Below the pieces are notes generated by a model. That model made no database searches, was not told the DNA's origin, and worked only from the letters and a program-made list of their open reading frames with translations. From Mesorhizobium australicum (lineage in GTDB: Bacteria; Pseudomonadota; Alphaproteobacteria; Rhizobiales; Rhizobiaceae), in contig NZ_FXBL01000003.1 of NCBI RefSeq assembly GCF_900177325.1, positions 62,001 through 126,000 on the forward strand: 64,000 bases of DNA, read 5' to 3'. Positions 50,373-58,756 of this stretch are shown one piece after another. The number at the start of each line of letters is the position of its first letter. Position 1 is the first letter of the stretch. The translations under genes were made by a program, and so were the position numbers.

Positions 50373-50671
50373 GACGAACCTCAGAGTTGACTTCGCACAA
50401 TATATGCACATAAAAATGCATATCAAGTGCCCTCGCGCGCACCGTCATTTTGTTAGATTGTGTGGCTGGTATGTCGGCTTGGAGCTTGCTGACCGACAGC
50501 TACTGGAATGAAATAAGCGGACGCTCACCACTGCAGCGAGACCTTATTCGTCCTGACCGTTCGGAAATCGGAGCCCAGCCCATAAAATGCTCGCGCGACC
50601 CCATGTAGAACGCGAACACGTGTAAAAATTGACGCGCGGACGATTTCTTATCTCCTCCCAGGTCCCGGCTG

Positions 50672-51081
50672 TTGGGGGAGGAATCCAGCATTCGGGATGC
50701 TTCTATCTTATGCTACATCGAAGCTCGTCGCAGTGGCGACGGCGACAGCGGATGGCAAGGCATGCTGGACATTGAGAAGGACACTGCGAAAAGGATCATC
50801 GACGCGCTGGCGGGCGCCATCGACGGCAAGCCCTCTTCGGCGAAGAGTTTTAACCAACTCCCCTACGAAGACCTCGCCGACTACGGAAAATGGGGTCAGG
50901 ACAACAATGACTCGAATAGGGACACGCCGCGCACGCGGGCGCTGTTCATCGCCTACGTCGTTTTCTCCGGCGGACGCATCCCGCTGCGCGGCATCAAGAT
51001 GCCGAAAGCGCGCAGGAATTCGTAGTCACGCGGGACGGCTGGAGCTTCGTCGCTGACACGCTGGAAGCCCTCGGGAAGTAG
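50672..51081 (+). pseudogene. Frameshifted small gene upstream of CoiA-like gene
   Basis: The first frame reads to PRTRALFIAYVVFSGGRIPL and stops at 51025. The next frame continues sensibly as AQEFVVTRDGWSFVADTLEALGK and stops at 51081, six bases before the next gene. A 2-base excess near 51010 (CGCGCAGG) would explain this. Intact, it would encode about 135 residues. I do not recognise the family; the frames joined suggest a former partner of the gene downstream. Confidence 0.5.
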
Positions 51082-51086
51082 CCGCC

Positions 51087-51920
51087 ATGCAATACGCCCT
51101 GGTCGATAGAGAACGGCGCGAATCCTTTCCGGGCGGTAGGGGAGCCTGTCCGACGTGCGGATCGGCGATGATTTCCAAGTGCGGTCCGCGCATCATGCAT
51201 CACTGGGCGCATTTTGGTCGGAGGAACTGCGATCCATGGTGGGAGAACGAGACGCCGTGGCACCGTGAATGGAAGAACAGGTTTCCCGAGGAATGCAGGG
51301 AGAGATCTCATGTGGCGCCCGACGGGGAAATTCACCGCGCCGACATAAAGACCCCGTCTCGGGAAACCTTCTACGAGAACCTGGTGTGGGTGGTCGACGG
51401 CAGTGTCTTTAAGCAGAACTTCGACGTCTATCACGAACTTCCGGCTCCGGAGTCCGAGTTGGGTCAGGACCTCGTGTGGGAGAAAGCCGAGCGGCACATG
51501 CACGGCACGATCGGCGGGATGTGCGTCCGTCTTTCTGAGTGCAGGCTTGAGAATCCGGAGGCGACGAAGGCGCGCGCCTGGGGCGGAACATGGCTCTTCA
51601 TGCACGAGATCAGGCAGCAGGTGATAGATTCTTATCGAGGGCATCATCAATACAACTGGGTCCGCCCGCGCCGGACATGGCTAGATGCGACCTGTCCGGT
51701 CTACATCGATCTCGGCGGTGACTTCATGGCCCGGCTCGAGACCTATGACGAGTCCGGTCTCCCTTGCATCTACTGGGTGTGTAAGCGCAAGTTCGTCTGC
51801 GACGTGATGGCGACGGCCGACGCGCGAGCCGTTGCGGCCGGGGTATTGCCCATTCCGCCACTACCGACCGAACGTAGCCTCCAACATTCTATTGCCGTCG
51901 AGAGTGTTCGCAAAATATAG
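51087..51920 (+). CDS. CoiA-like competence/nuclease-fold protein with internal deletion
   Basis: A 277-residue protein of the CoiA-like type. It has an N-terminal zinc-binding module (CPTCGSAMISKCGPRIMHHWAHFGRRNCDPWWENETPWHREWK) and then HRADIKT. In the family this is followed by a stretch with a conserved E-x-Q (pattern VIExQHS). Here the text jumps from DIKTPS to RETFYENLVWVVDG, so about 20 residues including E-x-Q appear to be missing in frame. The nuclease is therefore probably inactive. The remainder is well preserved. Confidence 0.7.
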   Translation: MQYALVDRERRESFPGGRGACPTCGSAMISKCGPRIMHHWAHFGRRNCDPWWENETPWHREWKNRFPEECRERSHVAPDGEIHRADIKTPSRETFYENLVWVVDGSVFKQNFDVYHELPAPESELGQDLVWEKAERHMHGTIGGMCVRLSECRLENPEATKARAWGGTWLFMHEIRQQVIDSYRGHHQYNWVRPRRTWLDATCPVYIDLGGDFMARLETYDESGLPCIYWVCKRKFVCDVMATADARAVAAGVLPIPPLPTERSLQHSIAVESVRKI

Positions 51921-51929
51921 CGAAGGCTT

Positions 51930-53360
51930 TCACGAATATCCCTTCGCCGCAACTGGAAGGGCCAGTTGGGATCTGAAAGCCGCCACACGCGCGCTTCGGT
52001 TCTGAAGGTAGGTCCTGTATTGGTTTAGAAGAACGTCCGAGGCAGTTCCCGCCATCAATAGCTCGTCCGTCTCTGCCATTGCCCTGTCGAATGTGAGGCA
52101 TCCCGAACCGTCGTTTATCATCTGATTTGTCAAATAACGCTCGACTTCCGCCCGCGTGGTTTTGGGCAGGACCGAGCGTGCTTCGGAATAGATGAGACGA
52201 AGCCCAAACCATCGTAGGCGCTCGTCATCAAGTGATTGGACGATGGCGAAGCGTTCCTCCCAGCGTACATCGTGAAACGCGGCCATACGTGCCTCGTCGT
52301 CACGGCTAGGAAATCCGTTGTAGATGCGCTCTTCAATATGCGGAGATAAAGGGTAGGGCTCGCGCGAGGCGACATAAGCCGCGACAAGCCGCGCGCAAAA
52401 AGCCGGGTCGGCTTTCACCTGACGTGCTTTGTCTTCAAGGCCGCTGATCTCACATTCGTTGAGTACATGCCCAGGGGCGTCGAGGAGTGCTGTCAAAGTA
52501 GGAGCGGCGTTAATTCTGAGGCTGCGGATCGGACAGGGTTTCACGGCCAGGCAGTTCCGCAATTCGACGTCATTCATCGCCGCGAGTTGGCTCAAATCAG
52601 CGTTAAGGTTCAGACAAAGCCGGCCATTGGCTTGATCTGGATCAGAACCGATGCTGGTGACCGCAGCATGATAGGCCTGACCACCGAAAAATTCGGTGAG
52701 CACGAAGCCATCTTCAGCCTCAACGAAATCGGCGACGGCTGCCTTGTTGGAGAAGCGCACAAAGCGCTGCCATAGCTCCGGTGATCTTTGATAGACGAGG
52801 CGGCAAAGTTCGACAGTTGCTAGAACGTCGGACAGCGCATCATGCGCTCGCGTCTGGGCAACACCGTTCGCCGCCGCTAGCTCCTGTAGGCGGAAAGTTC
52901 GGCGACCTTCCGCGCTAAGTGGTACGACGAGTTGCACCGGCGACACAGCATCGGCGGCCATCACGAGGCCAAGCGCGTCGGCCCGACAATTTCGATGGTT
53001 GCTCGTGAGGAAGGCGGGATACAGGCACTGAAACAGCGCGTGCCGAAGCATCTCTTCGTCGAAGCGAATGGAGTTGAAGCCTACGAAGATCGCTGGGCTC
53101 CAGGACATCAGCGCGTTTCTGATTTGTCCGACCATCGTATAGTGCGATGGCAGATTTGCATCCGTTAGCTGTTCAATGGGGAGCCCGTTGGTAAGTAGGG
53201 CTGCCGGATGTGGAAGCACGTGAGGGAGCAGTCGAGACCGCACTTCGAAGCGTGCCACTTCGTTCAGATTTGCGTCAGTCTTGATAGCCGCGAAATGAAG
53301 AATCTGATCGAATCCGCGTTTGAGCCCTGTCGTCTCTGTGTCGAAGAAGACGAAGCTCAT
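51930..53360 (-). CDS. Exonuclease I (SbcB-like) DEDDh exonuclease
   Basis: A 476-residue protein, almost the same length as E. coli exonuclease I. It has FFDTETTG (D7, E9), GFNSIRFDEEMLRHALF and HDALSDVLATVELC, the three Exo motifs of DEDDh 3'-5' exonucleases. C-terminal landmarks such as LCLNLNADLSQLAAM, KCP-like KPCPI and the YNGF motif are also shared. It would digest single-stranded DNA from 3' ends. It lies downstream of the ImmA/IrrE gene, with an 18-base gap, in the same orientation. Confidence 0.87.
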   Translation of the reverse strand: MSFVFFDTETTGLKRGFDQILHFAAIKTDANLNEVARFEVRSRLLPHVLPHPAALLTNGLPIEQLTDANLPSHYTMVGQIRNALMSWSPAIFVGFNSIRFDEEMLRHALFQCLYPAFLTSNHRNCRADALGLVMAADAVSPVQLVVPLSAEGRRTFRLQELAAANGVAQTRAHDALSDVLATVELCRLVYQRSPELWQRFVRFSNKAAVADFVEAEDGFVLTEFFGGQAYHAAVTSIGSDPDQANGRLCLNLNADLSQLAAMNDVELRNCLAVKPCPIRSLRINAAPTLTALLDAPGHVLNECEISGLEDKARQVKADPAFCARLVAAYVASREPYPLSPHIEERIYNGFPSRDDEARMAAFHDVRWEERFAIVQSLDDERLRWFGLRLIYSEARSVLPKTTRAEVERYLTNQMINDGSGCLTFDRAMAETDELLMAGTASDVLLNQYRTYLQNRSARVAAFRSQLALPVAAKGYS

Positions 53361-53378
53361 TCGCTGCTCCCGCTGGAC

Positions 53379-53900
53379 TCAGAACCGACTTAGTCGAAAC
53401 CGCATGGCTGCGGGGCTGACCCTAAACCGCCGAGCAAGGGCTTCGATACGAGCTTCGTCCTCGATATCCACGCCGCCACCTTCGAGTGCGGTTGCGAGAA
53501 GATCACCGGGAATGAGCAACTCAGCCGCAAAAGCGTTGGCTTGGATCTCCATTGGCTCTGTTCCGAGAGAGGAAACATCATCTCGAAACAAGACGCGGAT
53601 TCCTTTGTCGACATGAACGGCCTCCCTAATCACGTCGGCATGAAGAATGTGATGAGCCAGTTCATGAGCTGCGGAGAAACGCTGTCGGTTGGGATGATGT
53701 AGGGCGTTCACGCCGATAATGCCGACCCCATCCTTGATGTAGGCCATGCCGGAAAGGTCTTCCTCGAGAGGGGCGTACTGAAGGACAATCTTTCGGGACT
53801 TGATGATCCGCTCGACCGGGACGGGTGGAGAGGAGACGCCAAACTCATGGAGAATCGCCCGCGCAGCTTCCCTGGCGCGATCCTGCTCGTCAACCATCAC
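53379..53900 (-). CDS. ImmA/IrrE metallopeptidase
   Basis: A 173-residue zinc peptidase with the HExxH motif in SAAHELAHHILHA and the third-ligand region EIQANAFAAELLIP. In known systems such enzymes cleave a partner XRE repressor after DNA damage or another signal, thereby inducing mobile-element or defence genes. It overlaps the XRE gene by ATGA, so the pair is made together. Confidence 0.92.
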   Translation of the reverse strand: MMVDEQDRAREAARAILHEFGVSSPPVPVERIIKSRKIVLQYAPLEEDLSGMAYIKDGVGIIGVNALHHPNRQRFSAAHELAHHILHADVIREAVHVDKGIRVLFRDDVSSLGTEPMEIQANAFAAELLIPGDLLATALEGGGVDIEDEARIEALARRFRVSPAAMRFRLSRF

Positions 53901-54259
53901 GATCCGGCCTTACGCCGCGGAGCCAGCACGCTGCTGATTAGATCAGCTACTTGAGCTTCTTCTTGTTCCGAAAGCGTCTGATTCGAGAGCTTTTGGTTTG
54001 AGAGCGTCATCTTGAGTTCTCCTCCAAAGGATTTCTGTGGCAGCGAGGGCAAAAGGTCGGACACCTTGGCAAAGCCGAGTGCTGCGGCAAGGGCATAGAC
54101 GTGATGCAGAAGAACGTTTTGCCGCCCGCTTTCAATGTTCGCGATCGAAGCGCGGGACATCTTCACCTTGTTGGCCAACTGCGCCTGCGTCAGACCGAGT
54201 GCCTTGCGGCGGGTAGACACCGCAGTTCCGAACACCTTGTAAACCGCTTCGCCTGTCAT
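53897..54259 (-). CDS. XRE-family repressor paired with ImmA/IrrE
   Basis: A 120-residue repressor-like protein. The helix-turn-helix is FGTAVSTRRKALGLTQAQLANKVKMSRASIANIESGRQ. The C-terminal tail is polar and probably the part recognised by the ImmA-type peptidase. It is divergent from the MBL/E2-E1-JAB operon, and two palindromes lie between the starts, so it probably represses both directions. Confidence 0.88.
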   Translation of the reverse strand: MTGEAVYKVFGTAVSTRRKALGLTQAQLANKVKMSRASIANIESGRQNVLLHHVYALAAALGFAKVSDLLPSLPQKSFGGELKMTLSNQKLSNQTLSEQEEAQVADLISSVLAPRRKAGS

Positions 54260-54307
54260 TCGCGATGTTTGCGCTGCGCTGTCAGCAATGTCAATCTGAT
54301 AAACAGT

Positions 54308-54345
54308 ATGTGCTTAATAAGCACATTAGCGTGTCAAGCTTGACA
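54308..54345. promoter_or_regulatory. Twin operators between XRE gene and MBL operon
   Basis: ATGTGCTT / AAGCACAT arms separated by AAT (54308-54326) are followed by the perfect 14-bp palindrome TGTCAAGCTTGACA (54332-54345). They sit in the 167-base divergent region between 54259 and 54427. They are the likely binding sites of the XRE repressor. Confidence 0.72.
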
Positions 54346-54426
54346 ACAATGCGATCTTGGGGAATCTCTACGAAAGATCGGTGGGCAAAGTGCTCGCCTG
54401 CTCACCTAACCGACAGGAACCGCCAG

Positions 54427-55614
54427 ATGACTGCATCCTTGGTTTTCTTCCCCGTCGACAACGGGGACATGGCCCTTATTAAGCTCGATAACGGCCAGCA
54501 CATTCTTATCGATATTAACATCCGTGCAGCTGCGGACGATCCGGATGACGATACCTACGATGTCGCCGCCGACCTGAAGGAAAGGCTGCCGCGTGACGAC
54601 CAGGACAGGCTCTATGTGGACGCGTTCCTGCTGTCCCATCCGGACGGTGACCATATTACTGGTCTTAGCAGGCACTTTTACCTCGGCCCGCCGGAAGACT
54701 TTCCTGAAGACAACGAGGACGACCTGATTCTAATCAGGGAGATGTGGTCGTCCCCGATCGTGTTCCGGCGCGCCAGCGCCACGCACAAACTCGGCGAGGA
54801 AGCCAAAGCGTGGAAGAAGGAAGCGCGCCGCCGAGTAGCCTTGTACCGCGAGATCGGCGCCAGCGTCGGCGATGGCGACCGCATCCTTCTGATGGGCAAG
54901 GACAAGGATGGTAAGACCGACGATATCATGGACATCGTGATCGAGCAGTACGAGCTTATCACTCGCGTTAACAAGGGCGAAGAAGGACAGTTCGAGGGCC
55001 GACTTCTGGCACCGATGGTGGTCGAGGACGACGATGAGGAGCTGATCGACCTGCTCGAGAAGAACAACTCGTCGGTGATCATTCGCTTTTCGATCGCCGG
55101 GGACGGCTACAAGGACATGTGCCGGTTCCTGACTGGCGGCGATGCCGGCGTCGCAATCTGGGAGAGGCTCTGGAACATCCTTGACGAAGATGGCAACACC
55201 GACTGGCTCAGCTATGACGTCATGGAGACGCCGCACCACTGTTCCTGGCGCACTCTCAGCTACGACCGGTGGTCGGAACTCGGCGAGAAGGTCAAGGTCT
55301 GCGAGGAGGCCCGCAGCGCGCTTTCGCAGATCCGCGATGGCGCCGTGATTGTCGCCAGCTGCAAGCCGATCAAGAAGGACGATTCGAATCCCCCACACGA
55401 GCGGGCGAAAAGGGAATATGTATCCATGGTCGAAGGTGAATGCGACCGGTTCATCTGCACCTCCGAGTACTCGGCCGACGAAGACCGCGCGCTGGAGTTC
55501 AAGATTTACCACGCCGGGACGGCCAAGAAACTCGGCATGACGGCGAAGAAGACGGCGGCGGTGGTCGGCGTCAGTGGCATCGCGACTGCCGCAAGGGCTC
55601 ACGGCCGCAAATGA
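54427..55614 (+). CDS. ComEC-type metallo-beta-lactamase-fold protein
   Basis: A 395-residue MBL-fold hydrolase. The metal motif is H71-P-D73-G-D75-H76, the HxDxDH variant of ComEC/Rec2-like enzymes rather than HxHxDH. The later METPHHCSW corresponds to the HHGS loop of that group. An acidic insertion (residues 85-200) separates them. The ATG at 54427 is chosen with AGGAACCGCC upstream. It overlaps the E2-E1-JAB gene by ATGA. MBL genes of this kind are known beside bacterial ubiquitin-like conjugation genes. The substrate (phosphodiester, nucleotide or conjugate) is unknown. Confidence 0.82.
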   Translation: MTASLVFFPVDNGDMALIKLDNGQHILIDINIRAAADDPDDDTYDVAADLKERLPRDDQDRLYVDAFLLSHPDGDHITGLSRHFYLGPPEDFPEDNEDDLILIREMWSSPIVFRRASATHKLGEEAKAWKKEARRRVALYREIGASVGDGDRILLMGKDKDGKTDDIMDIVIEQYELITRVNKGEEGQFEGRLLAPMVVEDDDEELIDLLEKNNSSVIIRFSIAGDGYKDMCRFLTGGDAGVAIWERLWNILDEDGNTDWLSYDVMETPHHCSWRTLSYDRWSELGEKVKVCEEARSALSQIRDGAVIVASCKPIKKDDSNPPHERAKREYVSMVEGECDRFICTSEYSADEDRALEFKIYHAGTAKKLGMTAKKTAAVVGVSGIATAARAHGRK

Positions 55615-57872
55615 CCGCACAGCAATTCGAGCGGCACGCACAGCAGTTTGTGCGTGTCGCAGTCGATCATCGACAGTGTGTAGAGGCAGGCATCATCAAC
55701 ATCTCCGATGATCACGCCCGCGTTTATGTCGTGCTGAGCGTCGAGATGCCCTTGCCTTTTGCGTCCAAGGGATCAAGCCCAGACGGCGTGCAACTGCAGG
55801 AACGTGTCGAGATCCACATCGGCGCAGATTACCCTTGGAAGAGCCCCTCGTTCATTCTCCGGGAAGATTTTCCTCGTAACCTGCCGCATTTGTCGGCAGG
55901 CGGCGGAAAGTCGCTGCCGCGGCCTTGCCTCGTCGATGGCTCGATCGACGAGTATTTCAGCAGCTTCGGGTTGGTCGAGGTTGGGATCCTTCAACTGCTT
56001 TCGCAGATGGCGGTCTGGCTGGCCAAGGCCGCCGTCAACGGGCTGATGGATCCCGAGCATGGCTGGGAACCGGTCATGCGGTACGACCTTGACGACGTGG
56101 TGGTGGTCGACCCTGCGGCCGTCCGCGGCCGCGTCGGGCGGGACGCCGGCACGGTCTGGCTGAAATCCGATTTTTTCCGATATCGCTCAGGTCAGGGTCG
56201 CCTCAGCGGCGACGAGGTTTATCTAACCGTCAATGAGGAATTGGCGGCCTCCGTCGGCAAGCTTGGCACCTTCCCCTTCGACATCAATGTATCGGCTGCG
56301 GGGTATCCCTACGGTACGTCGATAACTGCGGTGTTCTGGGCCGCCGAGAACGTCATTGCCAATACGATCTTTCCGGAGACCATCGAGACGCTGGACGACC
56401 TCGCCGCCAGGGCAAAGGATTTCGGTTTCGGCCCGGCTTTTGACGCCTTCCTGCGCCGACTGGAAGAGCGCTGGGTATCCGCCGCCTGGACGAGCCAGGG
56501 ATCCCTGCCGATCGGGGTTATCTTTTGTGCGCGGCGGCCGTTCAAACTGATTGGCAGGGATTCGAGTATCGAATTGCTGCCCTACATCTTCGACGTGTCA
56601 CCACGGAAACAAAGGAAAAGCCTCTACGAGGGGGCAAGCGGCCGCCGCGCGGTCGCCGCGCGCCAGGTAGACAAGGTGTCGGCCACGCTACTGCGGACAG
56701 TCTCTGCATCGGCGGACCTTGGCAAGATCGCATTGATTGGATGCGGCAGTGTCGGCTCGAAGGTGAGTCTGCACCTCGCGCGCTCCGGTGCAACGATTAC
56801 CGGACTTGCCGACAAGGGCATTTTGCAGCCGCACAATATGGCGCGGCACGCGCTGGTCAGGGATGTCCTGCCGCTTGCCAAGGCAACGGAACTGGCGTCC
56901 GAACTGTCGAAGCTCGGGCAAAACCCGAAAGTTTACCTTGAAGATGCCGCACGGGGGCTAGCGCAGGCGGCAAGTCGCGCAAAAATCGCTCCTGTGGGCA
57001 CAAACTCAATTGTGAACACGACAGCGTCGCTTCTTGTGCGGGACGCCCTATCAATCGTCGCACCCGCCGATTTTCCCGCCCGGGTAACCGAGATCGCGCT
57101 GTTTGGAAGGGGAAAAGGCGCTTTCGTGCTACACGAGGGACCGGACAGAAATCCCACGCTGGCCGATTTGGAAATCGAACTCAGTGCCAAGGCAACCGAC
57201 GTCGAAAGCGCTTTGCTTTTCGACGAAAAGTTTGGGCTGACCGAGATCCAGATAGGCGATGGCTGCGGGTCGTTGACCATGCCCATGACCGACGCCCGCC
57301 TCTCGGCAATGTCGGCGGCCGCCGCCGAGTTGCTCGCTGATTTCATTACGCAAGACACTGCGGGCGGTGTCATTGCTGTAGGCACTCAGGCCGTTAACGC
57401 ACCGACGACGACGTGGAGGTCGATCAGCGTGCCTACAATGATGACGGTCCCTGTCGACGGCGCCGACTGGACCCTCAAGATCTCCTCCGATGTAGAAAGA
57501 CGCATCAGGGAAGAAATCGCTGTTTATCCCGGCGTTGAGACCGGCGGTTTGATGATCGGCGCCTGCAGCGCCCGCACCAAGACGATCACAATCGTTGATC
57601 TGTTGTCGGCGCCGCCGGATAGCCAGCGTACCAGGTCGCTGTTCGTCCTTGGCAAGCAGGGCCTGAAGGACGCGATAATGGAACGTCACCTCCGGAGCGG
57701 CAAGCGCCTACTCGACGTCGGGACGTGGCACAGCCATCTCTCCGAACAGGGTCCATCGGCAACAGATTGGCGCACCGCAAGACAACTAGCTGCCGAGCGA
57801 TCTCCGCCGGCCGTGTTACTTATCGCGACACCTAGCGTTTATTGTAGCATAGTCCACGATCGCTCAAGGTAA
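55611..57872 (+). CDS. E2-E1-JAB fusion: ubiquitin-like conjugation and deconjugation enzyme
   Basis: A 753-residue, three-domain protein. Residues 1-150 are an E2-like fold with the catalytic cysteine candidate C106 in RPCLVDGSIDEYF. About residues 370-600 form a ThiF/E1 adenylation domain with GCGSVGSKV near 377-385 and a candidate thioester cysteine C552 in GDGCGSLTMPMTDAR. The C-terminal domain is a JAB/JAMM isopeptidase with E643, H707, H709, S716 and D719 (WHSHLSEQGPSATD). The order resembles CBASS Cap2 fused to Cap3. All key residues look intact. No CD-NTase is adjacent. Confidence 0.9.
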   Translation: MTAQQFERHAQQFVRVAVDHRQCVEAGIINISDDHARVYVVLSVEMPLPFASKGSSPDGVQLQERVEIHIGADYPWKSPSFILREDFPRNLPHLSAGGGKSLPRPCLVDGSIDEYFSSFGLVEVGILQLLSQMAVWLAKAAVNGLMDPEHGWEPVMRYDLDDVVVVDPAAVRGRVGRDAGTVWLKSDFFRYRSGQGRLSGDEVYLTVNEELAASVGKLGTFPFDINVSAAGYPYGTSITAVFWAAENVIANTIFPETIETLDDLAARAKDFGFGPAFDAFLRRLEERWVSAAWTSQGSLPIGVIFCARRPFKLIGRDSSIELLPYIFDVSPRKQRKSLYEGASGRRAVAARQVDKVSATLLRTVSASADLGKIALIGCGSVGSKVSLHLARSGATITGLADKGILQPHNMARHALVRDVLPLAKATELASELSKLGQNPKVYLEDAARGLAQAASRAKIAPVGTNSIVNTTASLLVRDALSIVAPADFPARVTEIALFGRGKGAFVLHEGPDRNPTLADLEIELSAKATDVESALLFDEKFGLTEIQIGDGCGSLTMPMTDARLSAMSAAAAELLADFITQDTAGGVIAVGTQAVNAPTTTWRSISVPTMMTVPVDGADWTLKISSDVERRIREEIAVYPGVETGGLMIGACSARTKTITIVDLLSAPPDSQRTRSLFVLGKQGLKDAIMERHLRSGKRLLDVGTWHSHLSEQGPSATDWRTARQLAAERSPPAVLLIATPSVYCSIVHDRSR

Positions 57873-57875
57873 ACC

Positions 57876-58604
57876 ATGGATTTTTTGGATACATATTCAA
57901 TAAAGGCCCGACTGTTCCCCGCCTTGATCGCGGTTCTTCCCGCCTTTGTTCTTTTCCTTCTCGCGGGGTCATGGAAAGATCCGGGGTTGCCAGAGATCAT
58001 GACGGCCTTGGGCATAGGTGTCTTGTTCTATGCCATGGCGGATATAGCCCGTCGCGCCGGTCGGCGTGTGCAGCGAAAGCTGTTTAAGGAGTCCGGCGGT
58101 TTTCCGGCGAACACCGAACTGAGCCATCTAGATACGACCTTGGATTCCGGCACCAAGGACCGATTCCGCAACTTTCTCGCGACGCAGATCGGCAAGGCCG
58201 CGCCGACAGGCGAGTCAGAAGTCGCCGACCCGGTCGGCACCGCTGGGTTTTACGCGGAGTGCTACAATTACCTGCGCAACAATACCTACGACACCGAGCG
58301 CTTCCGCGTCCTTTTCAACGAAAACATCGGCTACGGCTTCAGGAGGAACCTATACGGCTTGAAGCCCTACGGCATCGCCATCAACCTTCTAGCGGTTCTG
58401 GCCGCTTGTTGGCTGTACCGTTACCAGCCTGCCTTCGCGATGCTCAGCCAGGGCCAGATTTTCATCCAGGGTGGCTTCGCGTTTGTCCACGCGCTTTACT
58501 TCATTTTTGCGGTCACCAAACGCGCCGTTCTGGAGGCATCAAAGACCTATGCTCGTCAGCTGACGATGTGCTGCGACATCCTGATGCGGGAAACGAAGGC
58601 CTAG
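57876..58604 (+). CDS. Four-span membrane protein, putative effector
   Basis: A 242-residue protein. Two spans are near the N-terminus (FPALIAVLPAFVLFLLAG and IMTALGIGVLFYAMADIA), followed by a soluble part of about 100 residues (residues 60-160). Two further spans follow (GIAINLLAVLAACWLYR and IFIQGGFAFVHALYFIFA), then a short tail. It begins 3 bases after the E2-E1-JAB stop, so it is in the operon. In related defence loci a membrane protein in this position is often the effector, but the family is not recognised and the role is inferred. Confidence 0.72.
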   Translation: MDFLDTYSIKARLFPALIAVLPAFVLFLLAGSWKDPGLPEIMTALGIGVLFYAMADIARRAGRRVQRKLFKESGGFPANTELSHLDTTLDSGTKDRFRNFLATQIGKAAPTGESEVADPVGTAGFYAECYNYLRNNTYDTERFRVLFNENIGYGFRRNLYGLKPYGIAINLLAVLAACWLYRYQPAFAMLSQGQIFIQGGFAFVHALYFIFAVTKRAVLEASKTYARQLTMCCDILMRETKA

Positions 58605-58756
58605 GCGAATTGGATAGCCCATCGTGTGGTGGGATCCCACAGGGGAGGCGTGGATCACCGTGTCCAAGCGAAACAGTCTTCGGGAGATAGGAGCAGCGTC
58701 TCTGGTCTCTGGCGGTTCGGATGGCTTTTGCCTAGTGTCGGTGATCAGAGGGAATC

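Noticed and set aside
54427..58604. Classification as a standard type II CBASS
   Set aside because: None of the proteins shows the CD-NTase signature (GS...D-x-D), and the first gene is an MBL. The resemblance is limited to the E2-E1-JAB protein.
58619..58756. A short gene between the membrane protein and the restriction enzyme
   Set aside because: Short frames here have no ribosome site or recognisable composition; the region is better read as a promoter/leader.
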